64,000 bases of DNA from Akkermansia muciniphila (lineage in GTDB: Bacteria > Verrucomicrobiota > Verrucomicrobiia > Limisphaerales > UBA9464): NCBI GenBank assembly GCA_945898055.1, contig CAMDGV010000016.1, positions 1 to 64,000 on the forward strand. The letters run 5' to 3'. Shown in pieces: positions 18,409-27,150 of the stretch; within the stretch, counting starts at the first letter, position 1, and every line of letters begins with the position of its first letter. Made by a program: the position numbers and the translations under genes. Below the pieces are notes generated by a model. That model did not search any database. It had not been told where the DNA came from and was given only the letters and a program-made list of their open reading frames with translations.

Positions 18409-19678
18409 GACGTAGGGCCTGGACCGGTTGAAGCCAAGCGGCGCGGAGTGCTGGAATCACCGCCGCAAGGAGGCAGATGACAAGAGATCCCCCGCAGATA
18501 ATGAGGACATCAGAAGTGACAATCCGAGCGGGCAGTTCTTGGAATTGATAGAGTTGTGCAGGAAATAGATCGAGGTTGAAGGTTTGGTTCATGAAACGAA
18601 GAAATTCGTTGCGAAAACGAATCCCTGTCCAACCCAGTCCATATCCAGCCACCACTCCGATGACCCCGACGACAAGCCCTTGGCTCACGAAGATGCCCGC
18701 CACCTGAGTCGGTGTGGCACCCAGAGCCTTGAGCATTCCGATTTCCCGAGTTTTCTGAACAACGAAGGTGATCAGAGCACTCATAATCCCGAAGGCTGCC
18801 ACGATAACGATGAAGAAGAGGAGATAGAACATCATGTTCTTTTCGACCACTAACGCCCCTAAGAGTGGAGCATTATCGGTCATCCACGAACTGACCTCAT
18901 ACTCCGGACCCAACTGCTCCCATAATTCTTTTGCAACTCGGCGGGTGGTTTTCATGTCGGGCGAATGCAACATAACCGTGAGCCCGCTGACATCCTCGCC
19001 GATGCCGTGAAGATCTTGGCTATCGGCAAGGCCAGTGAGAATAACCGAGGTGTTGAGCTCATAAAGGCCCGCATCGAATAACCCTGAAATCTCGAAGTTT
19101 TGAGCGGTGGAGGCTTCTTTTTTCCCGCTTTCCCAAGCTTCTCGCATGCGTTTAAGCGCCGGTAAAGAGTAGACGGCAAGGCGATCCCCAATTTTGACGC
19201 GGAGATTATTGGCAAGGGTGGTGCCAATCACCAGTTTGTTGGGTCCTAGATCAAAGTGACCTTCGACAATGTTTGTAGCGATATCGGAGACGCCGACTTC
19301 GAGAACGGGATCCACACCGCGAACGTGAGGTGCGAAAGGACGAGGGTTTCCCTCCTTAGGTTGGGTTTCCATCAGAACCTGAGTGCTCACATAGGGCGCC
19401 ACGGCACGAATGTCGGAATTAGTGCCGAGCGAACTTGCTAATGTCTGCCAGTGTTCGAGAGGTCGCCCTGTCGCCTCGATTCGAATATGAGCGTTAAAGC
19501 CCACAATGCGTTCACGTAATTGCTCACCAAATCCAGTCATCACGGCGATGACAATCATCAGCACAGCGACGCCCAAGGTGACTCCAAGAATGCAGATCAG
19601 GGTAATAACTGAGACAAAGGTCCGCTTAGGCCGCAGATAGCGGAGGGCGAGGGCAATTTCAAACGGCAGTGGCGACAT
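18401..19678 (-). CDS. lolC: Lipoprotein-releasing system permease LolC/LolE
   Basis: 425 residues with the LolC/E layout: one N-terminal helix (VSVITLICILGVTLGVAVLM), a periplasmic domain of about 210 residues, then three C-terminal helices with the FtsX signature (FGIMSALITFVVQKTREIG). The entry motif FEIALALRYLRPKRTF is typical. Only one permease gene is present, so the complex is probably a homodimer, as in many bacteria with LolF-type systems. It is divergent from purK, with 147 nt between the starts that must hold both promoters. Confidence 0.92.
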   Translation of the reverse strand: MSPLPFEIALALRYLRPKRTFVSVITLICILGVTLGVAVLMIVIAVMTGFGEQLRERIVGFNAHIRIEATGRPLEHWQTLASSLGTNSDIRAVAPYVSTQVLMETQPKEGNPRPFAPHVRGVDPVLEVGVSDIATNIVEGHFDLGPNKLVIGTTLANNLRVKIGDRLAVYSLPALKRMREAWESGKKEASTAQNFEISGLFDAGLYELNTSVILTGLADSQDLHGIGEDVSGLTVMLHSPDMKTTRRVAKELWEQLGPEYEVSSWMTDNAPLLGALVVEKNMMFYLLFFIVIVAAFGIMSALITFVVQKTREIGMLKALGATPTQVAGIFVSQGLVVGVIGVVAGYGLGWTGIRFRNEFLRFMNQTFNLDLFPAQLYQFQELPARIVTSDVLIICGGSLVICLLAAVIPALRAAWLQPVQALRHE

Positions 19679-19825
19679 CGCAGGACAGACAGTCTGAAGA
19701 GAGGAGGGATCCTGACAAGTGCCATGTGACTCCTATCCGGACTTTAGGCAAATCGGGCCGCGCAAATTCAGTCCATTTCGGCGACTTCCCATTCGGCTCG
19801 GAATCACGTAAAGACTTTCCTTCCG

Positions 19826-20974
19826 ATGTCATCACACCGTTCTGTCATCTTACCTGGGAGTACTTTGGGGGTTCTAGGTAGCGGCCAACTAGGCCGAATG
19901 TTCACCATTGCCGCCCGTCGATTGGGGTATCGTGTCCATATCTTTTCGCCCGACCTCGACACCCCAGCGGGCCAAGTCGCTGATCGAGAATTCTCGGCTG
20001 CTTATGAGGATTTAGATCAGGTTCGCGCCTTTGCTCAGAGTGTCGATGTCGTCACGTTCGAGTTTGAAAATGTGCCGAGCGAGACCAGTCGCGCTTGTGC
20101 CGAATGGGCCCCAGTCCGACCGGATGGTTCCGTCCTTCATACCACTCAGCAGCGATTGCGGGAAAAAACCTTCCTACAGTCTCGAGGCTTCCCAGTGACC
20201 TCGTTTCGCCGGATTCTATCCGAACACGATCTCTTCGCGGCGGCTCAAGAATTAAATCTGCCTGGCATTTTGAAAACCACCCACTTTGGGTACGACGGTA
20301 AGGGGCAGCGCCGTGTCCGATCCTTAGAGGAAATCCCCGAGGCCTTTGCGACCCTAAACGGTTCCGAGGGTATTTTTGAGGCCTATGTGGATTTTGAAAA
20401 AGAAATCAGTGTGATCGCGGCCCGGACCGCTGCCGGCGCGTTTCAGGCATTTCCCCTCTTCGAGAATGTTCATTCTAACCATATTCTTGATGTCACTTTT
20501 GCGCCGGCTTGTCTCAGTGAGACTCTCGCCACTGAGGCTGTCGAACTCGCTCGTGGTATTCTTGAAGCGTTAGAGGTCGTCGGATTGTTGACCGTAGAAC
20601 TTTTTGTTACCCGTGACGGGCGTCTGCTGGTCAATGAACTGGCGCCGCGCACCCATAATTCGGGGCATTTGACACTGGACGCCTGCGAGACCTGTCAGTT
20701 TGAGCAACAAGTCCGAGCGGTGTGCGGATTGCCCCTCGGTTCCACTCGATTAGTTAGCCCGGCAGCTATGGTTAATCTGTTGGGTGATCTATGGGATAAA
20801 GGGGTTCCGAAGTGGGTTGCGGCCTTGGATGATCCACAGGTTAAATTGCATCTTTATGGCAAAGACGAGGCTCGAATCGGTCGCAAAATGGGCCATCTTA
20901 ATGGTCGTGGCGATACAGTCGAACAGGCCGTACATCGAGTTCGATCGGCTCGCGAACGGTTAACACAAGATTGA
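19826..20974 (+). CDS. purK: 5-(carboxyamino)imidazole ribonucleotide synthase
   Basis: 382 residues with an ATP-grasp fold. PurK carboxylates AIR with bicarbonate and ATP to N5-CAIR in purine synthesis. Visible are the N-terminal LGVLGSGQLGRMFTIAARRL, FEFENVP, the ATP-grasp segments ILKTTHFGYDGKGQRRV and FEAYVDFEKEISVIAAR, and NELAPRTHNSGHLTLDAC. purE, often adjacent, is not in the window. Confidence 0.95.
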   Translation: MSSHRSVILPGSTLGVLGSGQLGRMFTIAARRLGYRVHIFSPDLDTPAGQVADREFSAAYEDLDQVRAFAQSVDVVTFEFENVPSETSRACAEWAPVRPDGSVLHTTQQRLREKTFLQSRGFPVTSFRRILSEHDLFAAAQELNLPGILKTTHFGYDGKGQRRVRSLEEIPEAFATLNGSEGIFEAYVDFEKEISVIAARTAAGAFQAFPLFENVHSNHILDVTFAPACLSETLATEAVELARGILEALEVVGLLTVELFVTRDGRLLVNELAPRTHNSGHLTLDACETCQFEQQVRAVCGLPLGSTRLVSPAAMVNLLGDLWDKGVPKWVAALDDPQVKLHLYGKDEARIGRKMGHLNGRGDTVEQAVHRVRSARERLTQD

Positions 20975-21189
20975 GCTCAATTCCCTCTCAGGGGGCCGAT
21001 CCTCTGACTGAACTGGACGAATCCATTCGAGGTTATAAATGGAGTTATTAAGGTCAAGTATTGGGAGCAAATTTCCGGCAAGATTTCTGCTTTTTAAATC
21101 TGTCGTTTGCACGGACAAACTTCTGGGAGTAAGTGTGAGGTCCGGCGTGCACGTCGGTTGGCAGTCGAATCTTTTCAGAGAAATTAAGT

Positions 21190-21804
21190 ATGAGTGAAAA
21201 CACTATTCTCCGTGTAGGTCAGGATGTTCCCCCCATCGAAATGGATACCTACGATCCATCCGTTGGCGAGTTCGGGAAATTCTCCATCGAAACCAATAAA
21301 CAGAACAAACACTGGACTATTTTGGTTTTTTATCCGGCAGACTTTACCTTTGTTTGTCCCACTGAATTAGCGGATTTAGCTGACAAGCATGCCGCCTTAA
21401 GAGACTTAGGCTGTGCCGTCTATGGAGTCTCTACCGACACAAAATACGCTCACTTAGCTTGGCGAAATTCCGAGCGATTACTGGAGAAAGTAACGTACGC
21501 CCTAGCGGCAGACCCGACTGGAGCTGTCTCGAAATTATTTGGGGTTTATGATCCAGGAAGTGGATTGGCCTTACGCGGGACATTCATTATCAACCCGGAG
21601 GGCAAGTTAGTTTCCAGTGAAGTGAATTTCTACAACGTCGGCCGCGACGCGGACGAATTATTGCGAAAAGTAGAAGCAAACACCTATTTGCTGACCCATC
21701 CAGAACAAGCGTGCCCAGCGAAGTGGAAGCCAGGATCAAAAACTTTGACCCCCAGCAAAGAAATGGTTGGCAAGGTTTATGAGGCGTTAAACCAAGGTTC
21801 TTAA
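21190..21804 (+). CDS. ahpC: Peroxiredoxin (AhpC/2-Cys type)
   Basis: 204 residues. The peroxidatic cysteine is in FYPADFTFVCPTE and the resolving cysteine near the C-terminus in PEQACPAKW, so it is a typical 2-Cys peroxiredoxin that reduces hydrogen and alkyl peroxides. ALRGTFIINPEGK is also typical. No ahpF or thioredoxin partner is adjacent. The 215 nt upstream contain a small inverted repeat (GTTTG/CAAAC near 21105-21120) that could be part of a regulatory site, but no known OxyR-type box is evident. The left end of the integrated element lies about 120 nt downstream. Confidence 0.93.
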   Translation: MSENTILRVGQDVPPIEMDTYDPSVGEFGKFSIETNKQNKHWTILVFYPADFTFVCPTELADLADKHAALRDLGCAVYGVSTDTKYAHLAWRNSERLLEKVTYALAADPTGAVSKLFGVYDPGSGLALRGTFIINPEGKLVSSEVNFYNVGRDADELLRKVEANTYLLTHPEQACPAKWKPGSKTLTPSKEMVGKVYEALNQGS

Positions 21805-21834
21805 CCTTAAAAGATTCAGGTGATCGCGCACGGT

Positions 21835-21906
21835 TTCAAGTTGAGTTTAACTTGAAGCTTGCCGCGAGGAGAGAGGTCCCCTAGAACAGACCCACCCCTT
21901 AGGGAC
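21835..21906 (+). terminator. Hairpins after ahpC
   Basis: Two inverted repeats follow the ahpC stop: an 8-bp stem TTCAAGTT/AACTTGAA (21835-21856) and an imperfect GTCCC-TA/TAGGGAC stem (21876-21906). Neither is followed by a T-tract, so termination by them is only a possibility. Confidence 0.35.
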
Positions 21907-21922
21907 AAGGGTTCAAGAACAT

Positions 21923-21965
21923 TTTAGCCGGTGTAGCTCAGTGGTAGAGCAACGGTTTCGTAAAC
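21923..21965 (+). repeat. Left attachment repeat: truncated tRNA-Thr 5' half
   Basis: This is identical over 43 bp to 30782-30824. It covers the acceptor 5' strand, D-arm and anticodon arm up to two bases past the anticodon loop, then diverges (TGCTCCACAA instead of CGTAGGTCGT). It cannot fold into a tRNA. Confidence 0.9.
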
Positions 21966-22338
21966 TGCTCCACAACACGAAACATTTCCTGAATTTTAGT
22001 CAAGTCCAAGGCGCACAGGAATCATCAATGTTCACCGAAGTGCCGTAAACACAGGTTTTTTCGCATTTGACGAATCATTTTCTTGGTGCTACGTTACAGG
22101 CTTTTGAACGCAGTGACTTGTTGGGCAACTGTTGGGCATTTGGGAATCCCCAAACACACAAAATGGGTTGGTTGCGTGTTAACTTTTTGATGGAAATTCT
22201 TGAAGGAAAAAAGAACAAAAACACGGGATTGGCATACTCCTAAAGAAAATTTAAATGAACTAGTGTTACGTTTAAAAATTCAATCTGCCCATTCAAAAAA
22301 TATACATATTTAATATCTGTATATATGTATATTTAAAT
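21966..22338. other. Non-coding left end of the element
   Basis: No convincing gene in 373 nt. A short near-repeat TTGGGCAAC/TTGGGCATT occurs near 22120-22140. The sequence becomes very AT-rich from about 22190 into the MBOAT gene, with TATATGTATAT-like stretches near 22300-22335 that could include a promoter. Confidence 0.5.
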
Positions 22339-23514
22339 ATGTTTCTTACGCTAGCTATACCTATCGCTTTAATATCGTTACTGGTAGCATACGCTAAAAA
22401 TAGATATATAAATTTTATTTCTCCCTATCTATTTTTCTTTACTGGTCCTGTTCTAACTTATTTTGGATTTATTAATACTTTGACTGGGTTTAATGGAATT
22501 GATTCCAACAAAATTTATTTCGGAATTACTTTTTATACAGTTTTTATAGCATATCACCTTTCAAACAAAAGAAATGAAATTAAAAAAACTCCTGTAAATT
22601 TCATTATTTCAGTCTTAAATCCACTCTACTTATTCACTGGACCGATACCGAATAAAATTATAAACCAGTTTAGAATTATAACACCAAAGATAATTCTAAA
22701 AAGACTAATATTTATACATTCCGACTTACTTCTAGGAATACTTTTCGCATTCATTCTAGCACCAGTATTCAAACAATTTTTCTACCTCAAAGAAAGTATT
22801 ACTATAATTGACATATTTCTTTTTGGAATTGTATTTGAGCTTTATGTTTATTTCAATTTTGCTGGATTTTCATTTATAGCTGCTGGTCTTATGCGGCTAT
22901 TAGGTATAAAAGTGCTGCAAAATTTTAATCAACCATTTAGCGCTAAATCGATAGTTGAATACTGGCAAAGATGGCATATCTCATTAAGTTTTATTTTAAA
23001 GAAGTTGTTTTTTGAAAAAATCAAATCACAACTTGGATTATACATCACAGTATTTGTGGTTTTCCTTGCATCCGCAATCTGGCATGGTATTTCTTATAAC
23101 TTCATAATTTGGGGCTTGTTTCACTCCTTGATGTGGTGTATGGCACATTATTTTCACAAACAAAAATTCAAGGTTTTAAATTACTTTGTTTTAGCATACG
23201 GAATCATAGTTGGACGTGTCATATTCTCTGAGATAGATAGTAATTTTTTGTGGACCAAAATGAAGATTATTTTAAATATTTACAACTGGAATCTTAATAC
23301 TGAAATGGAAATCCCCAATATGGGAAGAATAGGTACTATAAATTTTATCATAGCAAGCATAATTATATCTCTTGAAGTAATATTACCTAGGTTTGGCTTT
23401 AAAAATTACAATTACTCCCATCTAAAATCTCATTTTATTTCCTGTCTTATTGCATTATATATATGCCTAGTATTATTCAATAGAAATGGAACACCAGTAT
23501 ATGGCGATAGATAA
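22339..23514 (+). CDS. MBOAT-family membrane O-acyltransferase
   Basis: 391 residues, rich in Ile/Phe/Lys/Asn, with many hydrophobic helices. The MBOAT core is recognisable: NPLYLFTGPIPN, YVYFNFAGFSFIAAGLMRLL, NFNQPFSAKSIVEYWQRWHI with the conserved WQRWHISL, and the catalytic His region ASAIWHGISYNFIIWGL. Such proteins (AlgI, DltB, PatA types) pass acyl groups across the membrane onto polysaccharides. Family members AlgI and PatA work with an SGNH-type partner; here such a protein follows with a 29-nt overlap. The low G+C content and codon use are unlike the host genes, so this pair was probably acquired from an AT-rich organism. Confidence 0.85.
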   Translation: MFLTLAIPIALISLLVAYAKNRYINFISPYLFFFTGPVLTYFGFINTLTGFNGIDSNKIYFGITFYTVFIAYHLSNKRNEIKKTPVNFIISVLNPLYLFTGPIPNKIINQFRIITPKIILKRLIFIHSDLLLGILFAFILAPVFKQFFYLKESITIIDIFLFGIVFELYVYFNFAGFSFIAAGLMRLLGIKVLQNFNQPFSAKSIVEYWQRWHISLSFILKKLFFEKIKSQLGLYITVFVVFLASAIWHGISYNFIIWGLFHSLMWCMAHYFHKQKFKVLNYFVLAYGIIVGRVIFSEIDSNFLWTKMKIILNIYNWNLNTEMEIPNMGRIGTINFIIASIIISLEVILPRFGFKNYNYSHLKSHFISCLIALYICLVLFNRNGTPVYGDR

Positions 23515-24382
23515 AACCAAATTCTTTTCAATTATTAAGATTATTGCATTTTTAATCTACTTCGCTTACTTTGCAATCTGTAATTCTAAATTCAATATTT
23601 ACTTACCACTCCATCCAAAGGGAATAGACTCAAAAAAAGAAGATATAAGTACACTAAAAAAAAACCTTCCTCATAAAATATCTTACGCATTAATAGGTGG
23701 ATCAAATGTCCAAAGAGGATTGTCTGGTGAGATAATCAGTTCTGATTCAAACATTTGTATAAATTATGGTATCGACGATGAAAATGGAGGAACTACTAAA
23801 TATTTTAATTGGCTCGATAGTATGGTGACAGCTAATGTTGTAGTCTATAGTCCAATCATTATCTGGAACGACGGGAATAATTTTTTAGGGGAAATCCAGA
23901 ATTCCAAAGAAAACTACTTTCCCAAAATTTCAATATTAAGCCAAATAGCTGCCTTCTTTTCCCTCCAAAAAAATCCTGATCCTTTAAATTTTAATAGTTT
24001 TGGAGATATGACTGACTACAGTTGTCATCAAAATATGGTCAACTTTAAAATCAATACACGAAGCTTTACTTTATCTAATGATTCTATTACAAAAGAAATT
24101 ATTGAGAGGGTAAATAAACTAAAAGAAATTACGAAAACTAGTAAAGTTTTAGTAAGGGTAGCCCCTATTTACATATTTGATAGAAATAAAGAGAATTATA
24201 TGCGTTTAATGAAAAAAAGAATTAAAATATTAAAAAATGCTGGGATAATTGTAATTGAAAATTCATTTACCTCATCAGATAGGACTTTATTTTGTGATGA
24301 AATCCATCCTAACCAAAAGGGTAGGACTTTTTTCTCAAAAGAACTAAAGAAGGCTTTGTTAAATTATAAAACTGCTCATTAA
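23486..24382 (+). CDS. SGNH/GDSL-like acyl-transfer partner of the MBOAT protein
   Basis: 298 residues with one N-terminal membrane helix (IIKIIAFLIYFAYFAICN), so the rest is probably periplasmic. The SGNH hydrolase blocks can be seen: block I ALIGGSNVQRGLSGEI with Ser in GGSN, and block V FCDEIHPNQKGRTFFSKEL with the Asp-x-x-His pair. It is likely the second transferase of a polysaccharide O-acylation system with the overlapping MBOAT gene. The exact target is unknown. It shares the AT-rich composition of that gene. Confidence 0.75.
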   Translation: MEHQYMAIDKTKFFSIIKIIAFLIYFAYFAICNSKFNIYLPLHPKGIDSKKEDISTLKKNLPHKISYALIGGSNVQRGLSGEIISSDSNICINYGIDDENGGTTKYFNWLDSMVTANVVVYSPIIIWNDGNNFLGEIQNSKENYFPKISILSQIAAFFSLQKNPDPLNFNSFGDMTDYSCHQNMVNFKINTRSFTLSNDSITKEIIERVNKLKEITKTSKVLVRVAPIYIFDRNKENYMRLMKKRIKILKNAGIIVIENSFTSSDRTLFCDEIHPNQKGRTFFSKELKKALLNYKTAH

Positions 24383-24404
24383 ATAGCAAATTTCAAACCT
24401 TGAC

Positions 24405-25116
24405 TCAATAAGTTTTCCGATCCCCTCTAATAATATTAATCACCGTCTGCAACACAATCTGTATATCAAAACAAATTCCAGCGGTGGATATAATATAGAT
24501 CATGGTCAACACGCTTCTGCATATCTGCAATGTCTTTGGTTTCACCCCTACATCCATTCACTTGTGCCCATCCGGAAATGCCGGGTTTCACAATGTGGCG
24601 AAGCATGTAGTTTTCTACAGTCTCTAAAGAAGCCATGTTTAGCGGTACGGGATGGGGTCTGGGACCAATAACGGACATATTTCCAATCAACACATTCCAG
24701 AACTGTGGCAGTTCATCGAGACTGGTCTTGCGTAAATATTTTCCAAAACGGGTAACCCTTGGATCTTCTGGTGTGGCCTGGTTGTAATTTCCCTCTTCAT
24801 CTATATCCTTGCTAGTAATCGTCATTGTTCTAAACTTATAACACACAATCTGATCATTAGCCACTCCCCATCTAATTTGTCTAAAGAATATGGGTCCCTT
24901 TGAGGTTAATTTATTCCCTATCGCAATCTCTCTTGAACCCCTCCTCAAAAAGCAAATTCCTATCAGTTTCAGTTCCCCGGGTCCGCAAAGCTTGTCCATT
25001 ACAAGGTTCAGATCGACGCCCTGATTAAAAAGGGATTGAAACGGAGGGCCAAAGTTGGTGTCAGTGAGCCAGGCGATCGGTCGCTGAGAAAACCGGAACG
25101 GGTCAGTGGATGTCAC
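24405..25116 (-). pseudogene. Broken polyprenyl-phosphate sugar-1-phosphate transferase
   Basis: The catalytic core of a bacterial sugar transferase (initiating glycosylphosphotransferase of the WcaJ/WbaP type) is intact: LTSKGPIFFRQIRWG, VCYKFRTMTI, DPRVTRFGKYLRKTSLDELP, NVLIGNMSVIGPRP and GISGWAQVNGCRGET. The frame stops at 24466 after IHRWNLF. In another frame the expected C-terminus continues at once as FDIQIVLQTVINIIRGDRKT and ends at 24405, so a single base was gained or lost in the AATTTG run. The usual N-terminal membrane hairpin is also missing: the residues before the core are not hydrophobic. It would have loaded the first sugar on undecaprenyl phosphate. Confidence 0.8.
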
Positions 25117-25293
25117 CCGGTTTAAAGGTATCTCGCAGCAGAGATGCTGTGGTATAGAGAAAACAGATACAATTAACGTAAGTTCAGGAAAAGAATCGAT
25201 ACTATGGTCATTAATACAAATAGTGTGGCTCTGACCTCAGCCCGCAATCTCGGAGAGTCATCAGGTCCAGTAACCGATAGACTGATTCATCGG

Positions 25294-25333
25294 CACCCCG
25301 GCTTCAACTGAGTGAGGTCGGGGTGTTGTGTTT
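25294..25333 (+). terminator. Hairpin with T-rich tail ahead of the polymerase-like gene
   Basis: A 7-bp stem CACCCCG (25294-25300) / CGGGGTG (25319-25325) is followed by TTGTGTTT. It covers the first possible GTG start (25312) of the next gene, which favours the later start at 25345. Confidence 0.4.
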
Positions 25334-25344
25334 ATAGGCTCAAA

Positions 25345-26484
25345 GTGACTCTTAAGCAGAAACAAAATGCTGAAAGAACTTGGTTGCGACAAGAACTGCT
25401 TGTGGTGACCAAGCACTTGGCATCGCTATTAGAAGCCAGTAATCTATCTGGAACTGATAAACGACTAAGAGCATTGGTTCACCACATAATCGTTCGTGAC
25501 TCGGAAGATGTAGCTTTCTACCGCAACATCCACAGCCGAATTCTGAGTAGCTATCTTGGCAAAAACTACTCTGATGTTCTGAACTGGTTGCTTGAAAACG
25601 ATTGCTTGGACATCAACCACATCTATTCGTCTGATACTGATGCTGGATTTAGCAAGAGCTATAGAATTCCTGATCTTACTGAAGACAATAGAAATTTGAG
25701 TTTGACCGCAATTGCTTTTGACCACCCACGAATTCAACGGTTCAATGACGATAGCAACACTACAGATGCAGTTTCTAAGTTCGTTCTGGAGAATCTTAAA
25801 CAACTCACCGTTCGTAAGAGTCTGGTCCACATAGACAACATTGAACGCAGAGCTTTGGGTCTGGAATATTGCAAGTGGGTCTATCATAAGCGATTTAATG
25901 TAGGCTACGGTGACAGTTCCAAAAGACTTTTTCATACCGTCATCCGAATGGTCAAAGAGGCTCGGGTGAATTTGATTCTAGACCAATCAATCGATAGCAT
26001 TTGTTATTTTGACATCACTGCCTGTTATCCCAACCTGTTGCCCTATTGGGCGACGGATACTCAAGAGGAGATTCGTTTGGTGGAGATACTGAAAGATGAT
26101 TTTTATGGCGTTCTAGCTGCCTATTCCAAATCAAACTATAGCAGAGACGAACTGAAACGAATCGTCAGCAGGTTTCTGTGTCATCCAGACCATCCATCAA
26201 ACAATATTATGGGTCAATGGCTACAAACCTACTATCCCAATCTCTTTGCTACTATTTGTTCTAAGAAATCAATGGCGTTGGAACTGCAGAATCTAGAAGC
26301 TGATATCATCGTTGAACGATTAGGAAACTGGGCGTTGTTGCAACGCAAGTGGTTTGTTCCTATGCACGATGGGTTCTTATGCCGAGTCAAGGATGGGGCG
26401 GAGATGAAGCATCAAACTGAATACATATTTGAAAAAGTTATTGGTCATAAACCCCTTTTGAAGCAGAGCATCTTAGCTATATAG
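25345..26484 (+). CDS. Element-borne protein with family-A DNA-polymerase-like palm motifs
   Basis: About 379 residues from a GTG at 25345; a GTG at 25312 is also in frame but lies inside a hairpin. No named family was recognised with certainty. The N-terminal 120 residues look like a winged-helix module (ILSSYLGKNYSDVLNWLLEN, then a YRIPDL strand). The C-terminal half has an ordered set of motifs like the palm of PolA-type polymerases: CYFDITACYPNLLPYWA (motif A position, Asp first), YYPNLFATI, ALELQNLEADIIVERL (like the QgtaADii helix) and WFVPMHDGFLC (motif C, His-Asp). No exonuclease or thumb domain is present. It is plausibly a replication protein of the element; polymerase activity is inference. 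Confidence 0.6.
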   Translation: MTLKQKQNAERTWLRQELLVVTKHLASLLEASNLSGTDKRLRALVHHIIVRDSEDVAFYRNIHSRILSSYLGKNYSDVLNWLLENDCLDINHIYSSDTDAGFSKSYRIPDLTEDNRNLSLTAIAFDHPRIQRFNDDSNTTDAVSKFVLENLKQLTVRKSLVHIDNIERRALGLEYCKWVYHKRFNVGYGDSSKRLFHTVIRMVKEARVNLILDQSIDSICYFDITACYPNLLPYWATDTQEEIRLVEILKDDFYGVLAAYSKSNYSRDELKRIVSRFLCHPDHPSNNIMGQWLQTYYPNLFATICSKKSMALELQNLEADIIVERLGNWALLQRKWFVPMHDGFLCRVKDGAEMKHQTEYIFEKVIGHKPLLKQSILAI

Positions 26485-26550
26485 TTACTTAGTGGGATCC
26501 GATAGTCAGATGCTGTTGCACTTATTTTCTACTTATACAGGGAACAGGAT

Positions 26551-26587
26551 CACCCAGCATATGTACAGGTTCAAGTAACCTTTTTAT
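26551..26587 (+). repeat. 37-bp direct repeat, copy 1
   Basis: Identical to 26872-26908. It ends in AGGTT-CAAGT-AACCT followed by TTTTTAT, which resembles a small intrinsic terminator, and lies about 65 nt after the polymerase-like gene. Confidence 0.85.
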
Positions 26588-26871
26588 TAAGACTCAGCTC
26601 AATTAGTTTTTATTGACTCTCATATAGATCTATTTTTATCAGTAGGCTCAACACCCCAGTTTGTAGTCAAATGCTAAAGAAGGGGTCAAAGAATTTGAAT
26701 GTAGATGGTTCTGGATGGTGAGGTGGTTTTGGGGCAGTGACACTGTGTCACCGATGCTGTAACCTCATTGTTCTTAAGATTGGTTGAACCAATAATACTT
26801 GAGGTTTGGCGGGAGTGAACCGCTAGGGGAACAGAAGCGGTTGCTGTGCTTATAGTATATAGCAACAGGGG

Positions 26872-26908
26872 CACCCAGCATATGTACAGGTTCAAGTAAC
26901 CTTTTTAT
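26872..26908 (+). repeat. 37-bp direct repeat, copy 2
   Basis: Identical to 26551-26587, 321 bp away in the same orientation, with some similarity continuing upstream (AACAGG before both). Confidence 0.85.
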
Positions 26909-27150
26909 AAAACATCTGAATAGAGATGTGCTAGTTTCAATTCATAAAAAGATGTTGTGATTAAAATAGAAATGATTATACCTGTTGATATCTAGCAGGA
27001 TGGTGTGTTGACTCTGTTGTTCAATCAACATCAGATATAGAGGTCAAATAATTTGAATGTGATGGTTGCTAGAGTTGGTTGGTAACGAAAAAACAAAAGG
27101 TGGTTTGGATTATGTCCAAACCACCGTTGCAATTTCAATAGGTTTATTTT

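Larger units (their letters stand above)
26485..27150. other. 666-nt non-coding region with repeats
   Basis: No gene is recognised. It contains two 37-bp direct repeats (listed separately) and a second near-repeat, AATTTGAATGT(A)GATGGTT, at about 26691-26713 and 27048-27069. A 15-nt palindrome GTGACACTGTGTCAC at 26737-26751 recurs with one base changed inside the next gene. The region could be the element's origin, a partition site or a regulatory hub. Confidence 0.55.

Noticed and set aside
26551-26908. CRISPR array suggested by repeated sequence
   Set aside because: Only two copies, spaced 321 bp apart, with no regular spacers and no cas genes in the window.
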